From Phycisphaerae bacterium (GTDB lineage: Bacteria; Planctomycetota; Phycisphaerae; Sedimentisphaerales; Anaerohalosphaeraceae): DNA of 64,000 nucleotides. Shown piece by piece: positions 25,757-34,728 of this stretch; position 1 is the first letter of the stretch; the number at the start of each line of letters is the position of its first letter. Made by a program: the position numbers and the translations under genes. Under the pieces are notes generated by a model, which saw only the letters and a list, made by a program, of their open reading frames with translations, did no database searches and had not been told where the DNA came from. Location of the stretch: positions 62,001 through 126,000 of the forward strand of contig JACZKQ010000019.1 of the NCBI GenBank assembly GCA_014859965.1. Direction: 5' to 3'.

Positions 25757-27109
25757 CTACCTGGTTTGTGTCTTCTCTTTTTCTTTCTTAGCCTCGTCGA
25801 GCCGCTTCTTTTGCAGCGTCGGGTCCGGGTTGATCTGCACGCGGATCTCCTTATCCTTGCCGCCGTAAGACGGCTGAATGAAGAACTTCTCATCCGCCTT
25901 ATTCAGGACCTCTTCGATCGCGTCCTGGTATATCTGCTGGACCACCAATTTCGGGTATTTCTGGTATTCGGGCAGCAATTTGGCCAGGTAGTCTGCGTCG
26001 GACTTTGCCTTTTCGACTATATGGGTTCGGTAGGCCCGCGCCTCGGCCAGTTGCTCCTGGGCGGTTCCTGCCAGTTGCGAAAGATAGAAATCGCTGTTCT
26101 GCTCGTGCGCCTGCCTTTGTTCTTCAGTGAGATCGGCCTCATTGAGGGCCTCCCGGATCTTCTTGAGCCTGGCGAGTATTTGCGGCGCCTGGGCACCGCC
26201 GGCTTCGCTCAGGATGCGGTCGCGGTGACTCTCCGCCTCCAGTCTCGCCTGCGCGGTGCGGTTTGTCGCACCTACCGAATCATTGAACTCGCGATTGACC
26301 TGTCGCGGCCACGTGATCTTCGGCATCTGGAATGCGTCGATGGCGATGCCGCTGTCGATCTGATCGAGCTTCGCCCGCAACCGCCTTTCAACTTCCCGTG
26401 CGATACGATCATCGGAAACAATCGCTTCATCGATCGTGTAGTTCACCATTGTCGCCACAACGGCTTCGCCCACCATCGCTTCCAGGAGCGGGTCGACTGT
26501 TTTGGAAACCACGTCGAGGAAGTCCTGTCCGGGCGCCGGCGCATCGTAATAAATGTTCCGGAAGAACCGTTCTATATCTACGATTTTATAAGTCAGTTCG
26601 CATCGGGCATGCACGATGCTGTAGTCCGATTCGCCGGCCCCCTGCGAACTGTCGTTGCGCGTAATACAGTAGCCGTCTTTCTTCGGGTCGAGCGTCGGCC
26701 CGCCGGTGTAACCGCTCGCCATCCCGAGCTTTTCCTGCTCCGTCTCAGCATACCAGAACGAAGGGAGCACGAGCCTCTGCACCTTCGTGACGGGGATGCG
26801 TACGATTTCACTGATCGGCTCGGGCCACGCCCAGTGAAGGCCGGGGCCGAGCACCTGACGCACGTCCCCCTCCCTTGTGCGGAAGTCTCGAATCCTGCCA
26901 AACTGAAGCACAAGGGCATTTTCGTCTTCCTCCACACGGAATATTCCGGAGGTGACGAAGAGCACCACCAGTACAGCCATGATGATCTTCAATATGAAAA
27001 AGCTGTGTTTCAGGGCCCTCGCCAGGAATTCACCGGCAAGGTCGGCCTCGCCGTGCGCCTGTATCGCCGAAACGTCGCCTTCGGTCTGCTCGATATCTTT
27101 GTCCGTCAT
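25757..27109 (-). CDS. HflK-like SPFH (band 7) membrane protein
   Basis: A 450-residue single-pass protein. A membrane segment at about residues 38-60 (FFILKIIMAVLVVLFVTSGI) is followed by the SPFH domain, which starts with FRVEEDENALVLQFG and includes LGPGLHWAWPEP. A long coiled coil at about 240-400 comes next (NRTAQARLEAESHRDRILSE and beyond). The C-terminal tail is charged (KKRLDEAKKEKEKTQTR). HflK with HflC forms a membrane cage around the FtsH protease in other bacteria. Here it is the third SPFH gene in a row, after the HflC-like gene (73-base gap) and directly before the metal ATPase. Its partner protease is not encoded in this window. Confidence 0.85.
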   Translation of the reverse strand: MTDKDIEQTEGDVSAIQAHGEADLAGEFLARALKHSFFILKIIMAVLVVLFVTSGIFRVEEDENALVLQFGRIRDFRTREGDVRQVLGPGLHWAWPEPISEIVRIPVTKVQRLVLPSFWYAETEQEKLGMASGYTGGPTLDPKKDGYCITRNDSSQGAGESDYSIVHARCELTYKIVDIERFFRNIYYDAPAPGQDFLDVVSKTVDPLLEAMVGEAVVATMVNYTIDEAIVSDDRIAREVERRLRAKLDQIDSGIAIDAFQMPKITWPRQVNREFNDSVGATNRTAQARLEAESHRDRILSEAGGAQAPQILARLKKIREALNEADLTEEQRQAHEQNSDFYLSQLAGTAQEQLAEARAYRTHIVEKAKSDADYLAKLLPEYQKYPKLVVQQIYQDAIEEVLNKADEKFFIQPSYGGKDKEIRVQINPDPTLQKKRLDEAKKEKEKTQTR

Positions 27110-27182
27110 CTGAACTTCAACCTTTGAACTCTTTCAGGATTTCTCTGCCGATTCCGGGCAGCCGTCGCCTTTCGCCGAAGCG

Positions 27183-28091
27183 TTATTTCTGCCCGCCCGA
27201 CTTGCCGCTTCCGAGGTCCGGGGCGCTTTTCAGCAGCCCCATGGGCTCCGTTTCCGCCCCGAGCACAATGGTGGTCTTTTCCTTGAGTATCTTGCGCAGC
27301 GCCTCGATATCGCGCAGGAACATGGCCAGTTCCTTGTTGTCCTCCAGCATTTTGTAGTAACCGGCGGCCTCGGCATCGCCGCTGCCGCGGATCGCCTTGG
27401 CCTGTGCTTCCACGATCGCCAGAAGTTCTTTTCGCTTCGATTCGGCGTCTTTGCGGATCTTGCTGGCCTCGGCGTCGCCGTCGGCAATGATCTTCTGGGT
27501 GATGCGCAGGCGGTCGCTCTTCATGCGTTCAAACACGTCCTGGGTGACTTGCTCGCTGATGCCCAGACGCCGGATGCCCGCCGTGCGGATTTCGATGCCG
27601 TACTCTGCCGACGCGTGCGCGCTGACCTTTTCGGCCATTTCCGCCTCGATCGCCTCCAGCTTGATCAGCTTTGGATCCGAGTTGACGAAGTCGCTGAAAT
27701 AATACTTGCCGATCACCGAATTCTGAGTGTTGCGCAGCAGACTCGACAGGACCTTCTCGGCCCCTTTGTTGTCCTTCACCGATCCGAGGAACTTCAGGGG
27801 GTCGTCGATGCGCCAAACCACGTAGCTGGTCACCGTAATCGGCTCGCCGCCGCGCGTTGTCGTATCCTCCAGGACCGTTTCATACAGGTAGCTTCGCCGA
27901 TCGAATCGCCGAATGACATGGATCGGAGGCGGCCACCGGAAATACCACCCGGGTTCCATCACCGTGCGGCGAGGTTCGTTGAAGAACGTCACCAGTTTCA
28001 TCTCGGTTTCGCGCACCTGGAACGTAAACAGAAACAGCCCCAGGACCATCAGAATGATTACTATAAACGTCAGTACCCACACATTTTTCAT
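27183..28091 (-). CDS. HflC-like SPFH (band 7) membrane protein
   Basis: A 302-residue protein with an N-terminal membrane segment (VLTFIVIILMVLGLFLFTF). The SPFH domain (EMKLVTFFNEPRRTVMEPGW) follows, with the pattern ADGDAEASKIRKDAESKRKE and GSGDAEAAGYYKMLEDNKEL that marks HflC proteins. It is expected to pair with one or both neighbouring HflK-like proteins in a membrane ring. AGAGGG lies upstream of the ATG. It sits between the two larger SPFH genes, 39 bases after the first and 73 bases before the third. Confidence 0.88.
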   Translation of the reverse strand: MKNVWVLTFIVIILMVLGLFLFTFQVRETEMKLVTFFNEPRRTVMEPGWYFRWPPPIHVIRRFDRRSYLYETVLEDTTTRGGEPITVTSYVVWRIDDPLKFLGSVKDNKGAEKVLSSLLRNTQNSVIGKYYFSDFVNSDPKLIKLEAIEAEMAEKVSAHASAEYGIEIRTAGIRRLGISEQVTQDVFERMKSDRLRITQKIIADGDAEASKIRKDAESKRKELLAIVEAQAKAIRGSGDAEAAGYYKMLEDNKELAMFLRDIEALRKILKEKTTIVLGAETEPMGLLKSAPDLGSGKSGGQK

Positions 28092-28130
28092 TTCAGTCTT
28101 GCCCTCTTGTCACTGATTCGACGGGTTTGC

Positions 28131-30182
28131 TTATTGGTGTCTCCGAATGGCCTCCAGGGCCTCCGTATTCATGTCCAGCAGATCCGGCGTCTGCTGTTGC
28201 TGCAGATCGATGATGTACACTTCGCTGTCGCCGGCTTCGGCGATCACCACGTATTTGCGAATGCCGGCAAGTGTTTCCTCCAGCATCGCCAAACGCAGTT
28301 CATGCGGGAATATCGTGTTTGCCTCGCTGTAAGCCTTGAGTTGGCTCTGGTAGCGTTTGCCTGTAGCTTCGGCAAGGATCACTTTTTCGAAGGCGTCGCT
28401 GGTCGCCGTGCTGAGCGTTCGGAATATTTCGCCACTGGACTTCTGAATCGCAGCGCTCAACTCCTCACCGAGCGTTTCGGCGTCCGGGTTGCCGGTTTCC
28501 TTGGCGCGCTGATAACGCCGCGCCAGATCGTAGAGTTTGTTGGCCCGCTCGACATCGCCGCCGGTCAGCGATATCAGCACTCGGTTCTGATCGGCCTGGG
28601 CAGCCATGATGGCCGCGTACTTCTTCTGAACGGCGCCGATAACCTGCTGGTAAGTCTTCGCCACATCCTTATCGGGCGGCGGATGAACGCCCTCCAGACC
28701 CAGATAGACGATCTCCACGCCAAGGCCTGCCTCATCGACCTGCCGCCCGATTTCCCGGGTCAGAAATGCCCCCGCTGTTTCGCGCCCCGCGCCGAGTATG
28801 CTTTGCCGGCTGCTGTCATCGTCGTCGCCATACGTTTCCACCTTGGCGCTGGCGGCATACTTGACCAGTTCACGGTAGCATATCGCGTGCAGCATTTCGC
28901 GGGCATCGACGTGATTGTAGACGTAATCTTTCAGGTTCTTGATGCGGTATTGCACCGGCACGGCGGCAACCACCAGGCTGACCGGCGCGCCGCTCCTTAC
29001 GCCGGCGTCTGTTTCGGCCGCAACCAGCAATTTGTCTTCTTCTTTGTAGTGCTTCTCGCCCCACAACAGCGGTTCACGGCTGTCCACATGCTCGTCTTCC
29101 ATCTCAAAGCCGATGTTGACCTGCTGAATCCGCTCGGTGTCATAAATCCGGGCTACGTCGAAGGGCCACGGCCACTTCAGTGAGAACCCAGGCCCCGCCA
29201 CCCGGCTGAACGACCCAAGCCGCTCGACCAGCGCCTCCTGCCCCGGTTCGACCACCAGAATGCTGCTCAGCAGATACAAGGTGACTATGCAGAACAGAAC
29301 CAGGGGAAGAATCGCCTCTTCGAGAAGTTTGTAGAACCACGTCTGGGAAACTTTGAATCCGAACTGGTAATCGATAGCGCTGGCGAAGGTGTGCAGAATG
29401 CCGCCGGGCTCACTGACCATGCCCAGGAGGCGGCTGTCGAAGGCGCCGCGGCTGTATTGGCCCGCAATACGAGGACGGTAAATATCCAGAACGACATTGA
29501 GTGCCGTTTCTGCCCCCAATACGATCATCAGGATTGGAATGACCCATGCCAGAACAGAGATCATCAGATCGAGTTTGAAGTGATACAGAGTCAGCCCGAT
29601 CGCGACCAGAAATGCCAGGACAGCCGAACTCAAGAGGTAGCTGCCGCCCGCTCTGAGCGGCTTCCATTCCGGCTGGGCGCTCATGCCGACGGCGTAACGA
29701 GAAAGCAGAAAGCTGATAAACGCCACGGCCACCATCAATACCGCCGCAAGATAATTGGCCGACAAGACTTGTTCCTCAGTTTGCCGGATGCCCCCCAGAA
29801 GGAGCCAGCCCAATGTGATCTGGTAGACGGCAATAAGCACCGCAAATACCGGCACAAACCATTTTTCGAGGAGTTTGAGCCGCTGCTGCGCCACGGCGAA
29901 CAACTGCCCGCGCTCGGCATCCGCCTGAAAAATCGTCTCGCTTCGTTTCGCCTGCGCGAGCTGGGCGATGTCCAATTTCTCCTGCTCGGCCAGACTGCGC
30001 TGGTGAAAAAGAAGAACCAGCACAAACCAGATCAGGCCGCCGCCCAGAATCTGCCAGCTCAGGGCCACAGCCGCCCATGAGCCGTTATAGGCTGCAATGA
30101 CAAAAACCGCCACAAAGAACAAGACGCTGAGCACCAAGCTGAGGATCGCCACCTGTCTTGCCCGCTTCGAAGATAACTTCAT
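28131..30182 (-). CDS. SPFH (HflK-like) protein with about seven N-terminal membrane segments
   Basis: A 683-residue protein. Residues 1-320 hold about seven hydrophobic helices (ILSLVLSVLFFVAVFVIAAY through LPLVLFCIVTLYLLSSILVV). An HflK-like SPFH domain then starts at VEPGQEALVERLGSF and includes AGPGFSLKWPWPFD, followed by a coiled coil. Ordinary HflK has a single membrane pass, so the polytopic N-terminal half is an expansion seen in some PVC-group proteins. It is the first gene of the seven-gene co-directional run. It probably defines a membrane microdomain with the other two SPFH proteins. No start alternative is better than the ATG at 30182. Confidence 0.82.
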   Translation of the reverse strand: MKLSSKRARQVAILSLVLSVLFFVAVFVIAAYNGSWAAVALSWQILGGGLIWFVLVLLFHQRSLAEQEKLDIAQLAQAKRSETIFQADAERGQLFAVAQQRLKLLEKWFVPVFAVLIAVYQITLGWLLLGGIRQTEEQVLSANYLAAVLMVAVAFISFLLSRYAVGMSAQPEWKPLRAGGSYLLSSAVLAFLVAIGLTLYHFKLDLMISVLAWVIPILMIVLGAETALNVVLDIYRPRIAGQYSRGAFDSRLLGMVSEPGGILHTFASAIDYQFGFKVSQTWFYKLLEEAILPLVLFCIVTLYLLSSILVVEPGQEALVERLGSFSRVAGPGFSLKWPWPFDVARIYDTERIQQVNIGFEMEDEHVDSREPLLWGEKHYKEEDKLLVAAETDAGVRSGAPVSLVVAAVPVQYRIKNLKDYVYNHVDAREMLHAICYRELVKYAASAKVETYGDDDDSSRQSILGAGRETAGAFLTREIGRQVDEAGLGVEIVYLGLEGVHPPPDKDVAKTYQQVIGAVQKKYAAIMAAQADQNRVLISLTGGDVERANKLYDLARRYQRAKETGNPDAETLGEELSAAIQKSSGEIFRTLSTATSDAFEKVILAEATGKRYQSQLKAYSEANTIFPHELRLAMLEETLAGIRKYVVIAEAGDSEVYIIDLQQQQTPDLLDMNTEALEAIRRHQ

Positions 30183-30338
30183 CTGGTATTTCCCGCGACC
30201 ACGAACAATTTTGAATCAAAACTTGTATACTGACGATATCTTTAACCAAATCAACGCTTTACAAGCGTGGAACGGAGCACTATAACAATATCACCCAGGC
30301 AAGAATAGCCCCAACCTACTGGTGACAAGGAAAAAACC

Positions 30339-31304
30339 GTGATACAAAAACTGATCGTTATCGCAAGAAATACATTTACCGAGGCCATCCGTCAGCCTGT
30401 TTACTTCGTGATTATCGCTTTCGCACTGTTTTTGTTCGTCATGAGTCCCTCGGTAACTATGTATACTCTGGACGAAGATATCAAGCTTCTCAGAGAGATT
30501 GGCCTTAGTACGCTGTTTCTGTCGGGTTTGTTCATAGCAATATTTTCGGCAACTGGCGCCGTAACTGAAGAAATTGAAACCCGAACAATTACGACGGTTT
30601 TATCAAAACCCATCGGCCGACCGACTTTTCTCGTAGGCAAGTTTCTGGGGATTACAGCCGCTGTGGCGCTGGCCCACTACATCTGCACTATCGCCCTGCT
30701 GATGATTATTCGCCACGGGGTTTTGGAATCGGTATCGGATACGCATGACTGGCCGGTCATCGTCACCGCACTGGTGGTTCTGACTGTTACGTTACTTGTA
30801 ACCGCCTTTTTAAACTACACTTACGACTGGCCCTTCGGGGCAACAGGCATCGTTAATCTGGCGATTCTGTCCACGCTTGGAATCTTTTTTTTGACGGTTG
30901 TCGACAAGGAATGGAAGCTGAATCCGGCCGAGAATCATATCGAGCTGTTTGAGATATACGGTTCCATTTTGCTTTTCATGGCCGTCATCATTATCGTTGC
31001 TTTGGCCGTCATGTTTTCCACGCGCATGAATCTCGTTTTAACACTGGTCTGCTGTACGTCAGCATTCCTTATCGGTCTTATTAGCGATTACATGTTCGGA
31101 CGATTTGCAGAGACCGCGCTTTGGGCGAAGGTCGGGAAGGTCATTGTGCCGAACTTTCAGGTTTTTTGGATCAGCGACGCCATCTATGAAGGCGCTGCCG
31201 TGCCTGCCAGGTATCTCCTTATAGGGGTGGTCTATGCCGTGCTCTACTCGGCCGGCATCCTTATGTTAGCCATCGCGTTCTTCCAAAAACGCCAAGTGGG
31301 ATGA
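30339..31304 (+). CDS. ABC-2-type transporter permease without an adjacent ATPase
   Basis: A 321-residue permease with six or more membrane segments. It starts with the typical MIQKLIVIARNTFTEAIRQP and contains EEIETRTITTVLSKPIGRPTFLVGKFLG, the hallmark loop of ABC-2 permeases. Initiation is at a GTG with AAGGA about eight bases upstream. It is transcribed away from the SPFH operon, and a TATACT element sits about 100 bases upstream. No ATPase gene adjoins it, so it may share the ATPase at 22481-23734 or one elsewhere. The substrate is unknown. Confidence 0.85.
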   Translation: MIQKLIVIARNTFTEAIRQPVYFVIIAFALFLFVMSPSVTMYTLDEDIKLLREIGLSTLFLSGLFIAIFSATGAVTEEIETRTITTVLSKPIGRPTFLVGKFLGITAAVALAHYICTIALLMIIRHGVLESVSDTHDWPVIVTALVVLTVTLLVTAFLNYTYDWPFGATGIVNLAILSTLGIFFLTVVDKEWKLNPAENHIELFEIYGSILLFMAVIIIVALAVMFSTRMNLVLTLVCCTSAFLIGLISDYMFGRFAETALWAKVGKVIVPNFQVFWISDAIYEGAAVPARYLLIGVVYAVLYSAGILMLAIAFFQKRQVG

Positions 31305-31441
31305 TTTGATCGACCGGGTCAGCCTCGCGCAACGCACTTCATACATGAGCTTAAGCGAGTACCCTTAGGCGGCAGGGGCACCATGAATCGGCCATGTGGA
31401 AAGAAATGGCACATCGCATACCATCTGGTTGGTATTTCGGG

Positions 31442-31894
31442 TCAAAGCACGCGGATGAGTGCTTTTTCGTCGCAATGGTCCTGCTTTGAACACTTTGCGC
31501 AATCGCTCCACACCTTCATGGGCAGGCTGTCGACATCCACGCGGGCGAAACCGACCTTTTCGAAAAATGCAGGCTCCAAAGTAAGCGTGAAAACGCGCCG
31601 GACGCCGAGTTCATGCGCCTTCGCCACGGCGGCCTCGACGAGGGCCTTGCCGACCCCGGTGCCCACGCGATCTTTAACAACCGCCAGAGACTTGATTTCT
31701 GCAAGATCGGACCAGACAACCTGCAAGGCACAACAACCCACGACAGTTCCGGCCTCTTCTGCAACCTTGAAAATTTGCAGCCGTTCGTACACATCCGCAA
31801 CCGAGCAGAACAGCATCCGGTCCAGCTCGGCGTAGTACGAAATAAGGGTGCTTATCGCCTCGGCATCACTCGTTTTGGCATTTCGTATGTTCAT
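31442..31894 (-). CDS. GNAT acetyltransferase resembling short-form N-acetylglutamate synthase
   Basis: A 150-residue GNAT-fold enzyme starting MNIRNAKTSDAEAISTLI. The acetyl-CoA loop is VKDRVGTGVGKALVEA. The C-terminus LPMKVWSDCAKC...CDEKALI resembles the Cys-containing ending of the small ArgA-like N-acetyltransferases that make N-acetylglutamate for arginine synthesis in delta-proteobacteria and relatives. The assignment is by pattern memory and should be read as probable. The ATG at 31894 is chosen over an in-frame one at 31945, because the fold begins at once and a TATAAT-like element lies just upstream. Other arginine genes are not in the window. Confidence 0.75.
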   Translation of the reverse strand: MNIRNAKTSDAEAISTLISYYAELDRMLFCSVADVYERLQIFKVAEEAGTVVGCCALQVVWSDLAEIKSLAVVKDRVGTGVGKALVEAAVAKAHELGVRRVFTLTLEPAFFEKVGFARVDVDSLPMKVWSDCAKCSKQDHCDEKALIRVL

Positions 31895-31958
31895 TTCGGG
31901 ATTATACCTGCACTTAGGGGGTTTTACACAAACTTTTTGCGGCAATTTCGGCCCATGG

Positions 31959-33143
31959 TCACAAGCCGAGGGCCTTCCTGGCTTCGGCGAATTGGTCTAC
32001 GGCGAAATCGATATCCTGTTTGGTATGCGCGGCGGATATTTGCGTTCGGATTCGGGCCTGTCCCCTGGGAACAACAGGATAGAAGAAGCCGACAACGTAA
32101 ACGCCTTTTTCCAACAGCAGTTCGGCCATCCTTTGTGCAAGGACGGCGTCGCCGAGCATGATCGGCACGATCGGGTGCTCGCCATGAACGATATCGAAGC
32201 CGATTCCAGCAATCTTCTTTCTGAAATAACGGGTGTTCTCGCGGAGCGTGTCGCACAACAGGGTCGACGCGGACAGCATCTCGAATACCTTCAGTGAGGC
32301 GGACACAATGGTTGGCGCGACCGTATTGGAGAACAGGTACGGCCGGCTCCGCTGGCGGAGCAATTCGACGATTTCTTTGCGTGCTGCGGTATAACCGCCG
32401 CTTGCGCCCCCGAGGGCTTTGCCCAGCGTTCCCGTAAGGACGTCGATTCTGCCCATGACGCCGCAGTGTTCATGGGTGCCTTTGCCGTGGGCACCGAGCA
32501 CGCCGACCGCGTGGGAGTCATCTACCATGACTAAAGCGTCGTATTTTTCGGCAAGATCACAGATCTGGTTTAGTTTTGCGATGTGGCCGTCCATGGAGAA
32601 AACGCCGTCGGTAGCTATCATACGGAAACGAGCGGAGTGCGCCTCTTTGAGCTTTGCTTCGAGATCGGCCATATCATTGTGGCTGTAGCGGTATCGCTGG
32701 GCCTTGCACAGACGGATGCCGTCAATAATGCTGGCGTGATTGAGCTGGTCGCTGATAACGGCGTCCTCGGACCCGAGAAGCGTCTCGAAGAGTCCGCCAT
32801 TGGCGTCAAAGCAGGAGGAGTACAGAATGGCGTCCTCGACGCCCAGGAATGCGGCAATTTTTTCTTCCAACTGTTTGTGGATAGTCTGCGTGCCGCAGAT
32901 GAAACGGACCGAGGACATGCCGAAGCCCCATTGGTCGAGACTTGCTTTTGCGGCTGCAATCACTTCCGGATTATCCGACAGGCCAAGATAGTTGTTGGCG
33001 CACATGTTGAGTACTTCGCGACCGCCGGCTACGGTGATGTGCATGCGCTGCGGGCCGGTAATGACCCTTTCGGCCTTGTACAGGCCCGACTCGGTGATCT
33101 CTTTAAGCTGGTCGGCTATAAACGGCCGCATTGTCGTGTACAT
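31959..33143 (-). CDS. kbl: Glycine C-acetyltransferase (2-amino-3-ketobutyrate CoA ligase)
   Basis: A 394-residue PLP enzyme of the alpha-oxoamine synthase family. It interconverts glycine plus acetyl-CoA with 2-amino-3-ketobutyrate plus CoA in threonine breakdown. Diagnostic segments are [66 protein letters not shown] and the PLP-lysine motif [12 protein letters not shown]. Length and sequence fit Kbl rather than BioF or ALA synthase. AGGAG lies eight bases before the ATG, and a promoter at 33207-33235 precedes it. The usual partner tdh is not beside it. Confidence 0.93.
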   Translation of the reverse strand: MYTTMRPFIADQLKEITESGLYKAERVITGPQRMHITVAGGREVLNMCANNYLGLSDNPEVIAAAKASLDQWGFGMSSVRFICGTQTIHKQLEEKIAAFLGVEDAILYSSCFDANGGLFETLLGSEDAVISDQLNHASIIDGIRLCKAQRYRYSHNDMADLEAKLKEAHSARFRMIATDGVFSMDGHIAKLNQICDLAEKYDALVMVDDSHAVGVLGAHGKGTHEHCGVMGRIDVLTGTLGKALGGASGGYTAARKEIVELLRQRSRPYLFSNTVAPTIVSASLKVFEMLSASTLLCDTLRENTRYFRKKIAGIGFDIVHGEHPIVPIMLGDAVLAQRMAELLLEKGVYVVGFFYPVVPRGQARIRTQISAAHTKQDIDFAVDQFAEARKALGL

Positions 33144-33206
33144 ACTTCGGCTCCTTGCCAGGCATTCCTTGCATGCCCAGGGCCCACAGCACCCGAAGGC
33201 GACGAC

Positions 33207-33235
33207 AGTTTACCGCCGCGGGTCACGGCGTTCAA
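33207..33235 (-). promoter_or_regulatory. Sigma70-type promoter of kbl
   Basis: On the minus strand TTGAAC (33230-33235) and TAAACT (33207-33212) are separated by 17 bases. Each matches the consensus at four of six positions. It lies about 65 bases before the kbl ATG. Confidence 0.4.
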
Positions 33236-33270
33236 GGGTGCATGTTGGATTCTGCGCAAGGTACGACGCG

Positions 33271-34095
33271 TCAGGGTTTATCGCCGCGATCCTTCGCCCA
33301 GACATGGGTCAACTCGGCGCCAAAGTACAAGACCATGGCACTGTAATAGACCCAGAGAACGAAAAGAATTATGCTTGCCATGAACCCGTACATTTGCTCC
33401 GTTTGGGAATACCTGAAGTAGATTCCGATCGCTACCTGGCCCACTATGAACAGGATGGTGGTGACAAGGCTCCCGCCGCGGATCTGCTTAAAGGTGAGTT
33501 TTGCGTCCGGCACAAACATGAACAGATAGGTGATGAAGAAGTAGACGATGGCAAAAGCCGCAGCGTAGTGCAGCAGATCGAAGAGCCACGAGGGCGCTCC
33601 GACCGTCCTCACAACATAGCTCAGCGCGAAGGAAACGATCAGCAGACCGATCACCGCGACCGCCACCGCAACGACGGTCAAGAGAAGCTTGCCCTTCGTT
33701 TTGAAAAAGGTCTTCACCTTCTCTTTGGTCGCCATCTGACGTTCCTCAACATCAAACATGTGGTTGAGTCCTCTTTGCAGGTGGCCGACCAATACGGTAG
33801 CGCCTATCAGAAGGACAACGATGCCCATGATGGATGAGGCGCGGCCGCCGTACGATTCCGACCTTTCAAACATGGCGCCAAGGATGTCTGCAACATTCTT
33901 GCCGACAAAGTCCTCCACGAAGCCCAGTATCTGGTTGCTTGCGGCTTCGCCTCGCATAAATATCCGTACAATGAGCAAGACAAGGCTGAGAAAAGGAATT
34001 AACGACAAGAGAGCGTAGAACGCCAGCGCGGCAGCATGCGTCATGGCGTTGTCATCCTTGAATTCTTTCCACGTCGTCTTAAGCAGTTTTTTCAT
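33271..34095 (-). CDS. YihY/BrkB-family membrane protein
   Basis: A 274-residue protein with about six membrane segments. It includes the family pattern near the N-terminus (DDNAMTHAAALAFYALLSLIPFLSLVL) and GLNHMFDVEERQM...KVKTFFKTKGKLLL, which is characteristic of YihY/BrkB proteins. The function of the family is not settled; older RNase BN annotations are wrong. The ATG at 34095 has GGAGG seven bases upstream and is preferred to one five codons earlier. It lies on the same strand as kbl, upstream of it, with kbl's own promoter between. Confidence 0.88.
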   Translation of the reverse strand: MKKLLKTTWKEFKDDNAMTHAAALAFYALLSLIPFLSLVLLIVRIFMRGEAASNQILGFVEDFVGKNVADILGAMFERSESYGGRASSIMGIVVLLIGATVLVGHLQRGLNHMFDVEERQMATKEKVKTFFKTKGKLLLTVVAVAVAVIGLLIVSFALSYVVRTVGAPSWLFDLLHYAAAFAIVYFFITYLFMFVPDAKLTFKQIRGGSLVTTILFIVGQVAIGIYFRYSQTEQMYGFMASIILFVLWVYYSAMVLYFGAELTHVWAKDRGDKP

Positions 34096-34411
34096 ATTGC
34101 CTCCGCACACACATTCACTTCGTCCGTTTGCAGTTCACCGCGCAGAGCCGTTCGCCTGTGGTCATTAATGCCCCCTTGGGTTTCGCACAGCACATCGGCT
34201 GTTTGTACCGGAACATTAAGGAAATTTGAGTGCGGCGGCTCGTCGCTCGCATGGTACGGCAAGCGGTTTCCCCGCCAGGCAAAATGTTCTTATGAACGAG
34301 CGTCCGAATGGTCGATATCTGGATGCCGTCGATATGGCGGCGGTTTGTGACGTGATCGACCGGGGTGAAGGTTTACTAACGAAACATTATTCATGATCGG
34401 GAGGCTTGTTT
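34096..34411. other. Divergent intergenic region before the Cys-rich small gene
   Basis: It contains the ribosome site of the YihY/BrkB gene on the minus strand and, on the plus strand, a 34-codon frame at 34292-34396 just ahead of the Cys-rich gene. No clear -35/-10 pair or terminator was found. Confidence 0.3.
34292..34396 (+). CDS. Possible 34-residue small protein upstream of the Cys-rich protein
   Basis: An ATG frame reading MNERPNGRYLDAVDMAAV and ending GLLTKHYS, which stops 15 bases before the next start. It could be a leader peptide or first cistron of the Cys-rich gene. It has no clear ribosome site, and no family is recognised. Confidence 0.25.
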   Translation: MNERPNGRYLDAVDMAAVCDVIDRGEGLLTKHYS

Positions 34412-34567
34412 ATGTGTCAGAAATGTGGATGTACGCCTTGTGCCGTGTGCGGGATGGAGATTGAGGACGGCGTTTGCGTGGGGTGCGGGCTGCCTGCGGA
34501 AGAATGCATGTGCGACGAAGAGGCCGGTGACGAAGAAATCGAAGAGGAGGAAATCGAAGAGGATTAA
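34412..34567 (+). CDS. Cysteine-rich small protein with acidic tail (probable metal-binding)
   Basis: A 51-residue protein. Nine cysteines occur in the first 34 residues (positions 2, 5, 7, 10, 13, 22, 25, 32 and 34), in pairs such as CQKCGC, CAVC, CVGC and CMC. A run of Glu, Asp and Ile (EEIEEEEIEED) follows. The pairs suggest two zinc-ribbon-like knuckles. GGGAGG lies about seven bases before the ATG, and a strong terminator follows 42 bases after the stop, so this looks like a real, separately transcribed gene. It could chelate zinc or another soft metal or serve as a small adaptor. Function unknown. Confidence 0.75.
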   Translation: MCQKCGCTPCAVCGMEIEDGVCVGCGLPAEECMCDEEAGDEEIEEEEIEED

Positions 34568-34609
34568 CTCGGTATCGGCAGTTTTAGTTGAACCGGGATA
34601 TCAGACTCT

Positions 34610-34637
34610 GACGGCGCGGCTGCGCCGTCTTTTTTTT
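34610..34637 (+). terminator. Rho-independent terminator after the Cys-rich gene
   Basis: GACGGCGC and GCGCCGTC form an 8-bp perfect stem with a four-base loop (ggct), followed by eight T residues. It isolates the Cys-rich gene from the downstream symporter. Confidence 0.9.
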
Positions 34638-34728
34638 GCGCAAACATGAAGCCGTATTTGCCCCGCAAGCATACACAGGCTATACTCAGCCGGCGTTTCG
34701 ATGGAAAACACTCGCGAAAGGGTAAAGC

